Under the pieces are notes generated by a model, which was given only the letters and a program-made list of their open reading frames with translations, did not search any database and was not told where the DNA came from. From Neptunomonas sp. (lineage in GTDB: Bacteria; Pseudomonadota; Gammaproteobacteria; Pseudomonadales; Balneatricaceae), in NCBI GenBank assembly GCA_004195305.1, contig SDWN01000203.1, positions 1-6,196 on the forward strand: a stretch of 6,196 nt of DNA. The letters run 5' to 3'. A program made the position numbers and the translations under genes. Positions 5,666 to 6,196 of the stretch are shown here, piece after piece. How positions within the stretch are numbered: the first letter of the stretch is position 1; each line of letters opens with the position of its first letter.

Positions 5666-6196
5666 ATGAACAGCTTCTTCGATACGCTGGCTTTCTCCTT
5701 TTCGATCACCGGACCGATCTTTGCTGTGTTGGCACTCGGCGTGCTGCTGAGTCGTCGCGGCATGATTAACGATAACTTTGTCGATGTCGGCTCACGCCTG
5801 GTATTCAACATCACCCTGCCCGCACTGCTTTTTATCAGCATCAGTCAGACCAGCATCGAGCAGACCGCCAACCTCAAACTACTCGGGGTCGGCCTGGCCG
5901 GCACCCTGATCGCCTTCCTGATACTCGAAGGGGTCGCTGCGCGGCTGGTGCACCCCCGCGAAGAACGCGGGGTGGTAGTCCAGGGCGGGTTTCGCTCCAA
6001 CATGGGTATCATCGGCCTGGCTTACTGTGTCAACGCCTACGGTGACCAGGGGCTGGTCACCGCCTCGCTCTATCTGGCGCTGGTGACGATCCTGTTCAAC
6101 GTACTGTCGGTGATCACCCTCAGCCGCTCGCTCAACCGGGGTGCGGGCATGCGTGCGACCCTGCTCGGGATCGCTAAAAACCCGCTGATCCTGGGT
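5666..6196 (+). CDS. AEC-family (auxin efflux carrier type) permease, 3' truncated by window
   Basis: The frame is open from ATG 5666 to the last base (177 codons), and family members are about 300-320 residues, so roughly 55-60% is present. The AEC family (PIN-like, TC 2.A.69) comprises inner-membrane transporters, in bacteria often for dicarboxylates such as malate or malonate; the substrate here cannot be told. Hydrophobic segments fall near residues 11-29, 42-60, 70-91, 107-124 and 130-152. Family-like motifs are FNITLPALLF (47-56), with the conserved NxxLP, and the FRSNMGIIGLAY stretch (109-120) with Asn112. GGAAA at 5655-5659 lies six bases before ATG, a modest ribosome site. It follows modC by 58 bases on the same strand, so it may be read through from the mod operon, but it is not a usual part of molybdate uptake. 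Confidence 0.88.
   Translation, partial: MNSFFDTLAFSFSITGPIFAVLALGVLLSRRGMINDNFVDVGSRLVFNITLPALLFISISQTSIEQTANLKLLGVGLAGTLIAFLILEGVAARLVHPREERGVVVQGGFRSNMGIIGLAYCVNAYGDQGLVTASLYLALVTILFNVLSVITLSRSLNRGAGMRATLLGIAKNPLILG

Noticed and set aside
5617..5841. 74-residue minus-strand open frame
   Set aside because: It lies opposite the start of the AEC permease and the pyrimidine tract; the translation is low-complexity Lys/Ser/Arg with no recognisable motif.

Overview
The window looks like a piece of a chromosome from a gammaproteobacterium or a close relative. GC content is high, codon use favours C or G at third positions, Shine-Dalgarno sites are canonical, and the ModA protein resembles the Azotobacter/Pseudomonas type. 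No genus can be named from the sequence alone. The first 19 bases are not genomic: they equal the Tn5 (Nextera) mosaic end, so this is probably the end of a contig with residual adapter.

Layout from left to right: adapter (1-19); a 26-codon basic tail of a plus-strand gene (20-100); one base later, converging on it, an 886-residue exported TPR-repeat protein on the minus strand (102-2762) that resembles the PrsT family of PEP-CTERM/exosortase loci; a 155-bp divergent intergenic region with a short palindrome; then a plus-strand molybdate uptake operon modA (2918-3718), modB (3729-4406), modC (4483-5607); a 58-bp gap with a G-free pyrimidine tract; and the first 177 codons of an AEC-family (auxin efflux carrier type) permease that runs off the right edge.

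ModA (periplasmic binding protein), ModB (inner-membrane permease) and ModC (ATPase with a C-terminal TOBE domain) form a complete ABC importer. The genes are tightly packed, with a 10-bp gap between modA and modB.

The unusual point is the modB-modC junction. An 80-bp segment holding the last 12 codons of modB, a strong ribosome binding site, the ATGA stop/start overlap and the first codons of modC is tandemly duplicated (75 of 80 positions identical). The second unit carries the real modC start. The first creates a 27-codon chimeric ORF (ModC N-terminus joined to ModB C-terminus) whose start overlaps the modB stop and whose stop overlaps the modC start, both as ATGA. The three reading frames are therefore chained by two 4-base overlaps. 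I see no sign of a larger new system; the rest of the window is ordinary.
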